DNA of 64,000 nt from Hippophae tibetana (taxonomy: Eukaryota > Streptophyta > Magnoliopsida > Rosales > Elaeagnaceae). The notes below the pieces were generated by a model. The model was not told the DNA's origin, searched no databases, and saw only the letters and a program-made list of their open reading frames with translations. The position numbers and the translations under genes are program-made. Positions 1 to 12,597 of the stretch are shown here, piece by piece. The stretch's first letter is position 1. Each line of letters opens with the position of its first letter. The stretch spans positions 49,713,275-49,777,274 of the forward strand of contig CM072802.1 in NCBI GenBank assembly GCA_037013495.1, given 5' to 3'.

Positions 1-1030
1 CAAAACAACATTCATATGGTTCTCACTTGGATTGTGCATGAACTGACTCACCACACTTACTACATATGCAACATCTGGTCTAGTATGAGCTAAGTAAATC
101 AAACGTCCAACCAATCTCTGATAGTGAGCTCGATCAGTTGGTATCTGATCTGGATACTCTACTAAACAATGGTTTTGCTCAATAGGAGTTTCAATAGGTT
201 TGCAATCCAACATACCTATCTCTGTTAGCAGATCAATAATGTACTTCCTCTGACACAGATATATTCCTTCTCTTCCCTTAGCTACCTCAATTCCTAAGAA
301 GTATTTTAGTTCACCTAAGGCCTTCATTTCGAATTCAGAGGCTAGCTATCTTTGTAATTTACCCATCTCAATAGTATCATCACCAGTGATTACCATATCA
401 TCAACATAAATGATTAGGGTTGTTACCTTCCCTCGTTGATGTTTGAGAAATAGAGTGTGGTCTGAATTACTCTGTCTGTAACCAATCTTTTGCATGAACT
501 GTGAAAACCTTCCAAACTAGGCTCGAGGGGATTGCTTGAGGCCATACAAAGACTTCCTCAATTTGCATACAAAATTACCAGGAGAATCAACTACATACCC
601 AGGTGGAAGACTCATGTACACCTCCTCGGCTAATTCTCCATAAAGAAACGCATTCTTGACATCAAATTGTCGAAGTGGCCAGTTTAGGTTAGCAGCAAGT
701 GAGAGCAGAACCCGAATCGTGTTCATTTTGGCAACATGAGCAAAAGTCTCATCATAGTCTACACCATACGTTTGAGTAAACCCTTTTGCTACAAGACGAG
801 CTTTATATCGATTTACGGATCCATCACCATTATGTTTTATAGTAAACACCCATCGACAACCAACTGCCTTTTTTCCTTGTGGTGGTGACACAAGTTACCA
901 AGTATCGTTCTTCTTTAACGCATCCATCTCTTCAGCCATTGCCTTCCTCCATATTGGATCTCCCAACGCATCCTGCACTTTATTAGGTACTGATACACCA
1001 GATATTTGATTCACAAATGATTTATATGAC
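1..1030 (-). pseudogene. E1 reverse transcriptase (partial, broken)
   Basis: This is the N-terminal and palm part of a copia reverse transcriptase. The longest open stretch (891 to 517) carries the hallmarks 'CRWVFTIK', '[10 protein letters not shown]', 'QFDVKNAFL' and '[11 protein letters not shown]'. Past a stop the same domain continues, and the catalytic block 'IYVDDMV' lies near 390-410. The reading then runs towards the RT/RNase H connection ('YLAHTRPDVAY') and leaves the window at position 1. Stops at about 516 and 894 and others interrupt it. The enzyme would copy element RNA into DNA in virus-like particles, but this copy cannot make it whole. Confidence 0.88.
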
Positions 1031-1214
1031 TTAGATAATCTTTTAGTGGACATGTAATTGGCTACTGGGTATTTTGATTTTGCATGAATATTTGGTTGGC
1101 TGGTTGACCTCGAGTAGACCTATTTGGTAACACATACTGTCCAACATTAGACTCGATACTATTAGTATCAGTAGGTGTACATACCTCAGATGAGTGACCT
1201 TCAGTACCAAGGAG

Positions 1215-2130
1215 TTATTGATCAAGGGTATCTGAGGGTACAGTTGTGTCTTCAATGTCATTTGTTGTAAGTGAATTTGGTGCTTGAATACTTGAAGCAT
1301 CTGCTTCTGCAATGACTTGTCTCTTTGAAACATCAGTTGGTGATTCACCTAATACCTCCCCCTCACCATGATACAGTTCTTTGAAATATGTATTCTCCCC
1401 CTGATGAGCAGTATCAGGTGAGGAAAAATAACTCATATCCTCAAAGAAGGTGACATCCATAGTAACATAATACTTTCTGGTTGGTGGATGGAAGCACTTG
1501 TACCCTTTCTGATAAATTCCATAACCAACAAACACACATTTAATTTCCCGGGCATCTAATTTAAACATTTGATTTTTAGGAACATGCACAAAAGAAACAC
1601 AACCAAATACACAGGTAGGAAGATTATGAAAGGATGATAAGGAGACGTAAGATGCGAGAATCTGGAATGGGATGTTTCCGTTAAGGACACTAGACGGGAG
1701 ATGATTGATGAGATGGGCAGAAGCCTGTACAGCATCACCCCAAAGGTATTTTGGCATATAAGCACTAAATAAGAGTGCATGAGCCATATCAAGTAAATGA
1801 CGATTTTTTCTTTCAGACACTCCATTTTGTTCTGGTGTTTACGGACAAGTAGTTTGGTGAATAATCCCATGTGTTTTGAATTTTTTTTGAAAGACATGAT
1901 TAAAATATTCCCCACCATTGTCAGAACGGAGGGTCTGAATGATGGCATTATATTGTGTTTGAACGAAGGTATGAAAATTTTGCAAAACTGAAAAAACTTC
2001 ATCTTTTGTTCTAAGAAGACAAATCCACGATAACCTTGTACAGTCATCGATAAACGAAACGAAATATCACATACCCGATATAGTTGGCTCTTTAGATGGT
2101 CCCCAAACATCAGAATGAATTAATTCAAAA
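1215..2130 (-). pseudogene. E1 integrase core and C-terminal region
   Basis: Copia integrase of the DD35E type. The first catalytic Asp is in 'IHSDVWGP' (near 2100), the second in 'LRSDNGGEY' (near 1920) and the Glu in 'NGVSERKNR' (near 1810), so all three residues survive. The frame is broken: the block with the second Asp lies in another frame from the open stretch 1820-1215, which carries the catalytic Glu. That stretch continues with the family's downstream blocks ('YLWGDAVQASAHLINHLPS', 'KCVFVGYG') and a Ser/Thr-rich linker. E2 carries the same linker with an extra block missing here. Confidence 0.87.
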
Positions 2131-2849
2131 GGAATAGTACTTTTATTAGAAATACTAGGAGAATAAGTAATACGATGGCTCTTGGCCAAAACACAAGTCT
2201 CACAATGTAAAACAGTCTCACTAACACCAATAAATAAAGTGGGCATAGTTTTTTTCATAAGTCTAAAAGACGGATGCCCTAAGCGGCGATGCCACAACCA
2301 AATTTCACTTAGCTTATCGGAACTAGAAGTCAATGCAGTGCTTTCCCTTGCTCCTGGTTTCTCCCCTCCGTAGTTCTGATCCAAACGGAACAATCTACCC
2401 CTCAGATACCCTCGACCAATTATTGCCCTGGTAAGAAGATCCTGAAAAATCACATACATAGGATAAAAGGTTACAAAGCATTTAGACTCAAGGTTCAACT
2501 GTGGGACAGAGATTAAGTGATGAGATAAGTCAGGTACATATAAAACATTATGGAGCTGTAAAGATGGAGTGATATAAACTGACCCCTTTCCTAAGGCAGG
2601 AAAAGCCTCACCATTAGCATTCATAACATAAGACACTGGTGGGGGAAATAACTCATTAAAATAAGATTTATCATAAGTCATATGATCAGATGCACCAGAA
2701 TCAATAATCCAAGTATTAGACCCAATAGAGTGAGAAACATTTAAGGTCATACCAATCTTACCACGACCAGCTATTGAAGCTGTAGGGATACCTCCACATT
2801 CCATAGGATGATTCTGTCCATAGTAGTCTGGTTCTTGGACAATTTGCAC
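2131..2849 (-). pseudogene. E1 aspartic protease and GAG-pre-integrase region
   Basis: An open stretch beginning 'MQIVQEPDYYG' contains the protease active site 'WIIDSGASDHMT' (near 2700) with the catalytic DSG intact. It is followed by the flap region and by the GAG-pre-integrase zinc-binding block: 'LWHRRLGHPS' (His pair) and 'CETCVLAKSH' (Cys pair) near 2190-2300. It runs without a break into the start of integrase. The protease would process the Gag-Pol polyprotein. This is the best preserved part of E1. Confidence 0.88.
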
Positions 2850-2885
2850 GGCAGCTGCTTTTGCTTTAGAACGATACCCATTTTG

Positions 2886-3800
2886 TCATTTTGATGCATA
2901 GTAGTCTGCTTTTGGTTTCAAGTGTGGATATAGTTTCCAACAAGTCTCACGAAGATGCCTCTGTTCATTGCAATAAGAGCAGGGAGAACGAGGGCGATTG
3001 GTAAAACCCGGTGAAGGTCCTTGTTGATGAAGTGGAATTGAATTTTGCTGCTGGAGGAAGGGTGCCTTTGATTTGGCTTGAATGGCTAGGCTTGATACCT
3101 CAACATGTGCCTGATGAAGACTCTCTTGCTGAGATTCGTCTTTACGGATGTATGTAAAGGCAGTAGTCAAGCTCAGAGGGTCTGACATTCGAAGCAGTTC
3201 GCCTTTAGCACTATTATGTTTTGTATCAAGGCCTCTTAAAAAGACATGTACTCGTTCAAGCTCCTTCTCCTTCTGGTACCACAAAAGGTTTTCTGGATTT
3301 TTAATTTTACACGGGCGTTTCTGGTCAATTTCAGCCCATACATTTTTCAGCTTGGTAAAAAAAAGAGATATTGGTTGCCCATTTTGCTGCATGCCAGCAG
3401 CTTTGCACATGAGTTCATGAACTTGAATAAAGTCAGACTCATTTGTATAAAGATCGCTTAAGGTATTCCATATAGCCTCAGCAGTTTCACATTCCTCCAC
3501 CATTTGTAATATATCATCAGTGATTGCTCTAAATAGAATTGACATGACAAAGCCATCATCATCTTCCCACCTAGTATAGGCGTCTATATCATCTTGGTTA
3601 GGAGCCCTAATTGATCCAGATACATGTTCCATCTTATGCATCCCACGAAGATAAACAGACATAACTTTTTTCCATGTTCAAAAATTTGTACCATTACGTT
3701 TAGTACCCCCGAAAGAACCAATTTCTGAACTCTTAACAGAAACTTCAAAATTTAGAGCTTCATGAATTTTGGAAACTTGATGTTGTCTTGAATCTTCCAT
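2886..3800 (-). pseudogene. E1 gag (capsid and zinc knuckle), interrupted
   Basis: The probable start is the ATG at 3800 ('MEDSRQHQVSK'). An in-frame stop TGA near 3685 breaks the N-terminus where related gags have a Trp in the 'F-TWKK' context. After it a 258-codon open stretch (3662-2886) carries the UBN2-type gag core ('ETAEAIWNTLSDLY', 'LMCKAAGMQQNGQPISLFFTKLKNVW', 'RVHVFLRGLDTKHNS'). A zinc knuckle of the form CX2CX4HX4C ('CSYCNEQRHLRETC', near 2970) follows. Gag builds the virus-like particle and packages RNA. A second stop lies between 2886 and the protease. Confidence 0.85.
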
Positions 3801-3926
3801 TGAAATAATAATAAAAAGTATATTGTGCAACAGAATAAAAATTTTGGATTTTTTTTGGCGGGTTAGGCTTATAAATGGGTTGTTTGAATGTTTGGGCTGA
3901 TGGGCTTCAATTATGGCTGATAATTA

Positions 3927-4001
3927 GGAGCTGATGGACTTGGAGTTGATGGGCTTGGAGTTGATGGGTTAGGAGTTGATGGGCTAGGAGCTGATGGGCT
4001 A
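3927..4001. repeat. 15-bp minisatellite, five units, in the E1 leader
   Basis: Five consecutive 15-bp units of the form GGAGYTGATGGRYTW (3927, 3942, 3957, 3972, 3987) with a few substitutions. Degenerate relatives flank them (3890-3926 and 4002-4040). The array lies between gag and the PBS of E1, in the transcribed leader. Confidence 0.85.
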
Positions 4002-4172
4002 GGGTTGATAATTAGGGCTGATTTTGGCTGATAATTAGGGTTTTAAAAATCTGAAAATTTAAGAAACATAAGAAACAATTTAAGAAACTACGCACCAGGG
4101 TTTCGGCTGATACCAGCAACTGAACGGCAAGCTGGTCGGCGACGGCGCAGGGGTGCGCAGGTAGCACGAAGC

Positions 4173-4445
4173 TGGACGCTGCGCAAGGTTGAACAGCGCG
4201 TAGAGGCGCGAGCTGAACGGCGTGCAGGGGCACGATCTGAACGGCACGTAGGGCTGCGCAGTGTTGAACGGTGCAGGGCTGTGTAGGGTTGAACGGTGCA
4301 GGGCTGTGTAGGGTTGAACGGTGCAGGGTTGAACGGCACAGTGCTACACAGGGTTGAACGGCGTAGGGCTGCACAGGGTTGAACGGCACAGGGCTGCGCA
4401 GTGTTGAACGGCGCAGGGTTGCGCAGGGGAACGACGCAGGGCTAG
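4173..4445. repeat. GC-rich minisatellite in the E1 leader
   Basis: A run of variants of 'GGGTTGAACGGTGCAGGGC', alternating long units (about 25 bp, with GCTGTGTAG or GCTGCACAG) and short units. It is strikingly GC-rich inside AT-rich surroundings. It creates spurious Pro/Ala/Cys-rich open frames on the minus strand (4088-4389) that I do not consider genes. The position is in the 5' leader of E1, between the 15-bp minisatellite and the primer-binding site. Confidence 0.8.
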
Positions 4446-4621
4446 GGTGGATGACATGGGCTGAACAGCGCAGACTGGACGGCGCGGGTGGACGACGGAT
4501 CTACAACTGCGGCGTGAGCTAAACAGTGCGAGAAGACGGCGGCGCTAGGCGGTGCTTCTATTCAGAAACTGGTAATTTTTTTTTCCTTTTTTTTTTCTTT
4601 CTTTCCTACTTTGATACCAAA

Positions 4622-4803
4622 TTAAATTCACATAATGTATTTACAAGCTTAAGATTACATTGAAGATTAATACACGTATAAATATAGAAAAAAAATATCT
4701 GCTTTTCCTAAAAGTGTTTTTGGAAAAAGTATATTAGTTGCATACAGCTTATAAAGTATATTAGTTACATACAACTAATATATTATTTAATGATTTATTA
4801 ACA
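4622..4803 (-). repeat. E1 5' LTR (family A)
   Basis: The outer edge is TGTTAATAAATC read from 4803 on the minus strand. It matches the start of the E2 3' LTR (20865). It contains repeated 'TTAGTTGTATGCAACTAATATAC'-like partial palindromes. The inner edge is set by the primer-binding site at 4609-4619. A clear terminal CA next to the PBS is not obvious, so the inner boundary is good to about 15 bp. No second LTR is in the window. Confidence 0.75.
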
Positions 4804-6089
4804 AGGAAGAGGTACACAGTGGGCTCTCCATATAAATACGATACTAAATGGTGTTTGATATGTAAGCAAGTTCGTGCATGGGATAAGATTATGTTAGTGA
4901 GACACACCTAGATTTATGAGATGAACAGGTTTTTTTATGAACTTTTAGGCCATTCGATAAGACGTAAGGTAGAATATATGAGAGTTATAAAGCATACCTA
5001 ACCATGTACCTAAAAAAAGTTAATTTAAAATAAAAAAATTAGTAATTTGTATATAGTATGTGTGTGTATATTTTCGCTTTGAGGATATACTTGGACCATA
5101 ACAAAAAAATGTCATTTTTATCTCCCAATAGTTGAGGTTTTTTTTATTTTTGGAAAGAAATTTTTTTTTTAATTTTTTAAGTGATATTCTTAGAGTTATT
5201 TTAAGAAATATTTGTTTTTTGCTTTTAAATAGAAGATAGAAATATTATATTTTAAAAATAAATTTACTAAAAGTATTTCTTTTGAAAAAAATTAAATAAT
5301 ATTTAATACATTAATTAAAAACACAAGTAATTTTTAATACATAATTTAATAAGTAAATTAAAATACTATTTTTTAAAAAATAAATAATTTTAGTTTACTA
5401 TTTTAAAGTAAATTAAATGCTTCTTTAAAGGAAAGATTTACGATGCCCTTCTTCCATTACTACTTTTTATAATACTAGTTTTGGATACGTGGGAATGAAT
5501 GGATTGATGATTCAAATTTGATATATATATTATTAATTATTGATAAATAAATTTTTTTTTAATTATTTATTTTATAAATGAAAATAAAAAAGTAATTTTT
5601 TAAATATAAATTTTTAATATATTTTTACTATAAATTAAAAACTGATGTTAAATTTTTTTATAAAGGGATTTGCACAAATATTCTTAAAATAAATATTTAA
5701 TTATTATGTTATTTTAATGATAAATAAATAAATAATAATTATTATTTTATAAACAATAGAATCTAAATATAATATAATTACGAATGATTGATCATGATAT
5801 TGATAATAATTATATAACTTTATTTAATAAATAAATTAAATATAACATAATAATATAAGAACATATTTAATTAATATTTTTATTATATAAGAAGTTAATC
5901 ACATATAAAATGATAGATATAATTTAATCCTATATAAATGTTTTATATGATTTAATTAAATTTGATAAATATCTTTTGTTTAGAAGTAGTTTATATTAAT
6001 CAATTTTTCACTTTTTAATCAATATAAGATATGATATGTCTGAAAATAAAAATTATTATTTCAATAAAAATATGATATATTCATAAGGG

Positions 6090-6930
6090 AATTGATCGAA
6101 TACACATTAAATAGATAATCATTAACTACATAAATTGTCACATTTAATGTAATAAAAATAATAACATTATACAAAATAATTATTCATAAATAAGTATTTA
6201 CTATATGAACATTTTAGTATTTATTAATGTAAAAAAACTAACAAAAAATATAAAATAACGTTAACATGTATTTAGTATATATATATATATAGGTATTTAT
6301 TGGTGTAAAAAACTAATAAAAAGTAATAAAAATATGGAATTTAATATTTATAATATGGATATATTTTATTTATTAGTGTCTAAAAACTAACTATAAGTTA
6401 AAAAATATATATATAATGTATTTATTATATAGATATTTTGACATTTATTAATGAAAAAGACTAAGGAAAAAACAGACTTTGATTCATAAGTAAATTGATT
6501 GAATATTTATTAAATAAATAATTATAAATTATTTGAATTATTATCATTAATGTAGTAAAAATAATTTATTATATTTATTAGCATAAAAAAACTAAGAATA
6601 AGTGTACGAGAGAGAGGGAGAAAAATTTAATATTTATTATAAGGATGTTTTTATATTTATTAGGATAAAAATAATAATAATATAAAAAAGAGAGTAAAAA
6701 TGTATTTATTATATGAACATTTGATATTAATTATTGTAAAAATTTAAAGAAAAAATAATTTAATTAATAAGTGAATTAATCAAATACTTAAAATGGATAA
6801 CAATGTTTGTATGAATTATCACAAATATTGTAATAAAAATAATTACGTTATATAAAATAAATATCTATAATTATTATACAAATATTTTAATATTTATTGT
6901 TTTTAAAAATTAATAAAAAAAATAAAAATT
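6090..6930. repeat. Degenerate AT-rich tandem array
   Basis: A motif resembling 'TATTTATTATATGRACATTTTGATATTTATTARTGTAAAAAACTAA' recurs many times. A longer block (AATTGATYGAATAYWY then ATGTAATAAAAATAA) recurs near 6090, 6490 and 6772, suggesting a higher-order unit of about 300-400 bp. The copies are diverged and intervals uneven, so this is an old array or an overlapping set of related elements. Confidence 0.5.
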
Positions 6931-8602
6931 ATATTTATTTAAATAAAAATAGTCTAATTAGTTATTTGATACAAATACTCATGTCAAGAAATTATTTATT
7001 TATTATTATTATAATTATTATTTTAAATAAATATAATTTAAAATTTACATAATATTTTTTAAAATTTAAATATTTAATAAAAAATAAATAAAAATATAAT
7101 TAATTAAAATTATATTATAAAAATAATAAATAACATCTATTTTCATTGTATTTTCATGTATAACGCGTTAAATTAAAGATATTGCTAGCCTTAGAGTAGC
7201 AAGGAAGGAATTGTTGGCTGTAGATTTATGTAAATGAGGACCCATCTAGCAGGTAAGAGTAGGGTACAATTTGTTTCTATATATTAGTTACCTAAAGAGA
7301 TTATCTAGGCACGTGTTACGATCCTATTAGTCCTATTCTATGATTGTACCACGTATACTTGTTTTCATGAACTTGTATGTGCCTAGTTTCTATATATAGT
7401 TGCCTAGTCTCTTATATGTGCTTTCTTCTCTCGTGAACTTATTACTGTTCAAAACGAAATGATTATAGTTGTTTGTTGATAAAAAATTGTCTATTTATTT
7501 TTTATTTTTAAAAAATTGCTCAATTATTAAATTTAAAAGTAGATTGAATATATAATTCTTTAGAATAAATTCTAAAATTTGGACAAACCGTTCCGATTGG
7601 TTATTATTATTTTTTTATAAAACATATAAAAATAAGCAGAATTGTTTTTTTTTTATCATAAATGCATTTTAATTTTAATTTTATTAATAGCATATATATG
7701 CATTTAACGTAACTTTTTCAACTTTTGTTATATTAAGTTTTTTTAATTATAAAGTGTTTATTTTTAAGATTCAAATTACTTTTCAAAAATATTTCTAAAT
7801 AATAAATTAAAAATTAAAAATTACATATTGTATAATTTTTAAAATAAATAAAATTAAACTAAAATATAATGTTATCAATTGAAATTGATTTATAGATAAA
7901 TATATTGAATTAATCATTATATGATTAGGGTTTTTATTTGATGTAATTCTTAATTGATGGGTTTGATAATAGTGTTAAAAGAAAAACAATACCAAGAATT
8001 AAAATATATAAGCTATTTTATCAAAAATAGTATTAAGAATTATTTAAATTTTTATATATAATATAAATTAATACTTATAATATATATTAATATGTTTATC
8101 ATTATCTATAAATTTTAATTTTTAAAGTTAATATATCATGCAAAATAAACAATTTTTTTTCTTTTGAGAGGAGATGATAATCATGTTTTTTTAAAATCTA
8201 TGTAGTTCTGCATGAGTTTTAATTCTTATTTATTTTTTAATTCAAATTATTTTGAAAATCATTATTTTCATAATTAACTTCATATTGATTCTGTTTTAAA
8301 ATATTTCTTATGCAATATTAATTTTTAAAAAAATTAAATAATTTTAAACAATAACATATAGAGAAAATATAAATGCTACGAATTATTCTTATTTCTAGGT
8401 TATATTTTTGTAAAAAGAAATTTGATAAAAATGATAAGTTCAAAATAGTTAAATGGATTGTCCTCCAACCAATATTGTAGGTCTATTAAGATTTTATTTT
8501 AAAAACAAACCCACTAAGATAAGATAAATTTATAAATTAAACCAATAACTAACCAAATAGATTACGGCCACCCTAACTGTTAAATTGCGGCCAATATAAC
8601 TG

Positions 8603-8605
<3 letters not shown>

Positions 8606-8691
<86 letters not shown>
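8606..8691. repeat. Compound microsatellite (TA)n(GA)n
   Basis: About 25 TA dinucleotides followed directly by about 18 GA dinucleotides. A smaller (AT)n tract lies near 9078-9106. Confidence 0.95.
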
Positions 8692-8694
<3 letters not shown>

Positions 8695-9130
8695 TATTCT
8701 ATTCTTATAGAAATTAAGTGACTTGTAAAGTATTAATTAGATATTCAATTAAATGACAAAATATTAAAGCAAATATAGAATTAATTATTATTAAAAAATT
8801 AATTATATTATAATTTATGAAATCATATATGTATTAATTATATTGTAATGAAAATCATCTTCCTATATAAAAACTGACTTACCACTTTAGTTATTATTAA
8901 CCACTGTATAAAAATCATGTTAAATAATTGAAATGACGTAAAAATCGGAACTCAAAAATATATTATAAAATATGTTGTTTAAAAATATATATTATAAAAA
9001 TAATATATGATTAAAAATAACTAACAAATTAAAAAGAAAGCATATTAAGGTAAGTGTCTAATCAAGAATTGTATCAATTGATATATATATATATATATAT
9101 ATATATGCAAAACTGTATAAATCATATATA

Positions 9131-9261
9131 TATACTATTTTCCTAATTTTCTGCTAAAGAAATTAAGAAACTGACGCTATATGTGTAAATTAAGACTCTG
9201 GCTAAAAATTTGAAGTCCATCAAAGTTATATTTCTTTTCAGAAAATTAGGAAAATAGTATA
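9131..9261. repeat. 23-bp perfect inverted repeat with 85-nt loop
   Basis: The arm 9131-9153 (starting TATACTATTTTCC) and the arm 9239-9261 (ending GGAAAATAGTATA) are exact reverse complements, with 85 nt between. The size suits a small MITE or a single stem-loop. I see no flanking target duplication. Confidence 0.75.
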
Positions 9262-10196
9262 CACCATAACAAAATCAGGAATTGAGGATGATAAGGATAA
9301 CAAACATGATTTTTTTTTTTTTATATTTATTCAATTACATATAGATAGGCTTTAGGTGAACATTAGTCATTTAGAAAACGGTTATAAAATGACAAAAGAC
9401 GAAAAACCTTAGACTTTTGCAATCAAATGCTGCTTAAAATAATATTATCTACTAAATGATAAAATGAGAATATCAATTTTTAAATGGAGTTAGATAGAAA
9501 ATGAGATTGAGAATTTAAAGTTTATTATTTATTTAAAGTTTTAAGGTTTATGGTATACGATGTAATAATTTTAAATCCATGTGAGGGGTTTTTTCGTTTA
9601 AATAAAGTATATGTAAAAAGAGAAATTAAGTCCCTTAATGAAGGCACGTAATTGACACACGATCAATTTTATTAAAATAATACTAGAATATTGGTTTTAT
9701 AATTCGTTGATCCTTTTCTTAAAAAATAACAGGACAAAAAAACTCTATTTCTAACATATATAAATAAACGAACTAAATAACCTAAACTATGAAATTACGG
9801 TGACTCTTTGTACAAATATTTAAAATTAAAAAAATATATATTTGTGCCAATAATAAAATGGCCTATTTGATTAAGTATCTAGCTGTAAATTTTAAAAAAC
9901 AATTATACTCGACAAGTTGATTTTTGCAATTTCAAAATCAAAACCAATTAATTTAAATTTATAAAATATAAAACTCGTTTGTTTATTTTTGATTGAATAC
10001 GTTGATTTATCAATTATTATGTACAACCCTAAAACACTCATTCGAAAATGTTATTAATTACTATAGAGTACTCTTCTAGAAGCAATGAATAATTGGGAAA
10101 GATATTGTTTCAACTATTTTTCTTACTATTGTAAAACATTGTATAAAATATCTATTTGACACTTATTATTAAGGGAGAGTGAATGTAGAGATGTTA

Positions 10197-10314
10197 GATT
10201 TATTCTAAAGATAACATTTAGGTCCTATTTGTGATAGTTTAGTTCTATTGTTTTGATTTATTCTAAAGATAACATTTAGGTCCTATTTGTGATAGTTTAG
10301 TTCTATTGTTTTGA
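10197..10314. repeat. Perfect 58-bp tandem duplication
   Basis: The block beginning GATTTATTCTAAAGATAAC at 10197 recurs without change at 10255. The perfect match suggests a recent local duplication in otherwise diverged DNA. Confidence 0.93.
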
Positions 10315-11911
10315 AAAAATGACTGCATAAAAAAACAATTATTTTTATGTTATTTATTATCTAATTTTCTTTAATTTTTCTTCAATTCTTTCAACTAATA
10401 TTTATTCAAATTAAAACAATATCTATCTAATACATCAAAAAAATAAAAAATAAAATAGAATGAAAAAAAATTACTTTATCATTGTGTGGTCACTTTTTAA
10501 CAATAATAAAACTAAATTGTTACAAAAAATAAATATACGACCTAAGTGTCACTTTTGTATTAAGCATAAGACCCTGTGGTATTTATTTCTATTATTCATT
10601 ACACATTAATATCATAATTATTGAATTATATTATATAACATAAATTATTACCATGAAAATAACAATTTAAACTAATGTTTGAATATCGATATTAGTGAAG
10701 ATTTTGATATATAATTTTTATGAAAATATTAAAGATATTATTGTCATCGACGAAAACTTTTGAGAAAATTATAAAAACTATGAAAATTCTATTAAAAATA
10801 TGAATTTTTTTATAAAAATTTATAAAACATCAAAACAATCAATTATTTATATTTTAAACTAATTTTTATTTTAATACATGTATTTTTAAATAATTAAACT
10901 ATTTATATTAATTAATAAGTTCATAAATTAATTAAAATATTATATAATAAAATATTTTTTTGTTAAATATTATAGAATATGTAGTTAAAAAATTTGAAAT
11001 AATTAAGTAAACTATCTAATTGTATTAATTAACTATTATAAATACATAAATCTCGATAGTATAAAAATAAATTTTATTAATTATTTTTTTAATAGAGCAA
11101 GTTACAAACAAGAAAAAAGAGAATGTATTATATTCTACAAAAGTGAAAAAATTGAATTGAAATGATTTATTTATAAGTATTTTCTTCACCTATATTAAAG
11201 TGATAGCTAAACACCATATACAAGTCTTAACCATTATGTACTTTCTAATAATTGGTGACATAATTTTATTTGTGATAACTAGTTTGTATGACTCTCAAAT
11301 CTAATATACAACTAGTCATGATAATTGATATTTTTACCTATTTATTTTCATATGTACAACAAACATGCTATAAATAAGAAAAATAAAATGTACTAGAACT
11401 CTAAAAGTTAAAATATTGAAATGATTACTTAAAAATGAAAAGAAAAAGGAAAATAAATAAATTAAGAATTGATATTTTGATATTTTAATGATATTTTAAC
11501 GATAATATCTACAATATCTAAGATATATTAATGATATTAAGCGACAATGAGATTTAACCAATATTTTAAACACATTCTCGATAATTTTATAAGAATTTGA
11601 CTAAAAGATATGAATATCACGTTTTGATATAGAGATATATAAAAAATAGACATTGTCGCGATAATGTCAACAATATTTTCATCATTGATTTAAACTATGG
11701 TAATATCTCCACCAAGTTTTATTTTAAATACCATACATATCTCCCAAATTTTTTATCCCCACTACATATAGAATATATAAATATATATATCCATTCCATA
11801 AATATTTGTGAGTTACACTTAATTTAATAGCAAGATCAGTGTTTAAAAATCAATATAAAGTAGATACGTTGTAGAATGTGTGTAGTAATATTTGGGAGAT
11901 GATTAATAAGT

Positions 11912-12328
11912 TGTTGGGATTGTAGATGGAAAGTATTATAACCGATCTATTTCTATTCTTTAATTTTATTTTAATCTGTTTTTCTTTAATTGATCATTTA
12001 GTGTGGTCCATACGTTTTTGTCATTGAAGAGCCATAATTCATTGGTTATGGATGAAAGTTGGTAACAATACTGATGCTTTGATGGAAAAAACGGCTATAA
12101 AAAGGTTGTTATGGTCCCTAAGTTCAACACACAATTTTCATTGAAATACACCATCTAATATGAGTGTTGTTGAGAGCTTAGAAGATCTAAACATAGAGAA
12201 CAAAATAGTTTGTTTGTTTTATAGCCTAGAGAACAATTTCAATGGCTGGAGGTAAGATCCTTAGCTTTATAAGTTTTTGATCCCTTTAATTTGTTTATTC
12301 CATTTTTGGGTCATCAATTATGCTTACA
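11912..12328 (+). repeat. E3 5' LTR
   Basis: It starts TGTTGGGATTG and ends CTTACA two bases before the PBS. A TATA-like CTATAAAAAG lies near 12093. Near its 3' end is an ATGGCTGGAG followed directly by GTAAG, a possible splice donor. A 417-bp length is normal for copia. No second LTR was found. Confidence 0.65.
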
Positions 12329-12330
12329 TT

Positions 12331-12342
12331 TGGTATCAGAGC
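12331..12342 (+). other. E3 primer-binding site (tRNA-iMet)
   Basis: TGGTATCAGAGC is the usual complement of the initiator tRNA-Met 3' end in plant copia elements. It sits two bases inside the LTR. Confidence 0.85.
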
Positions 12343-12597
12343 ATCACATTATCTCTACCTTGATAAGTTTATATTCATTTTTATTTTGCTTTGTTTCACC
12401 GTAGCACCTTGAAATTGGGTTTTTTGTTTGGCTAGGTTTTGATGCGTATGGAAATTATACATTATTTTAGTATTGATATTCGAATGATTCTATAAATTGA
12501 AAACCCATGAATAACATCATTTCAATTCACCATTCACGTTCATTGTAATTTTGGAATTAATATTTTTTTTTATTTTGATGTTTTTGATTCAATCGTG

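Larger units (their letters stand above)
1..4803 (-). mobile_element. E1: Ty1/copia LTR retrotransposon, family A, 3' part outside window
   Basis: Read on the minus strand the order is LTR, primer-binding site, leader, gag, protease, integrase, reverse transcriptase. Integrase before RT is the Ty1/copia order. The LTR begins TGTTAATAAATC at 4803 and is followed inward by a site close to the initiator tRNA-Met complement (TGGTATCAAAG, 4609-4619). The RT part runs off the window at position 1, so RNase H and the 3' LTR are not visible. The coding region is broken by stops and frameshifts and is not functional as it stands. The 1-900 segment is closely similar in reverse to E2 at 19400-20300, so both belong to one family. 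The leader between the PBS and gag is unusually GC-rich and repetitive. Confidence 0.9.
4804..11911. other. AT-rich intergenic stretch without recognisable genes
   Basis: About 7 kb of very AT-rich DNA with stops in all frames. I see no conserved protein segment and no element with both ends. It holds the repeats listed separately (6090-6930, 8606-8691, 9131-9261, 10197-10314). One less AT-rich island at about 7180-7450 contains a TATA-like CTATATATAG near 7395 and could be an old LTR or promoter remnant, but nothing anchors it. Confidence 0.6.

Noticed and set aside
3927-4001. CRISPR-like array
   Set aside because: The units are adjacent with no spacers, and the genome is a plant's. It is a minisatellite.
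4012-4389. Overlapping minus-strand frames rich in Pro, Ala, Cys and Arg
   Set aside because: They are translations of the GC-rich minisatellite in the E1 leader. All frames repeat the same unit and no domain is present.
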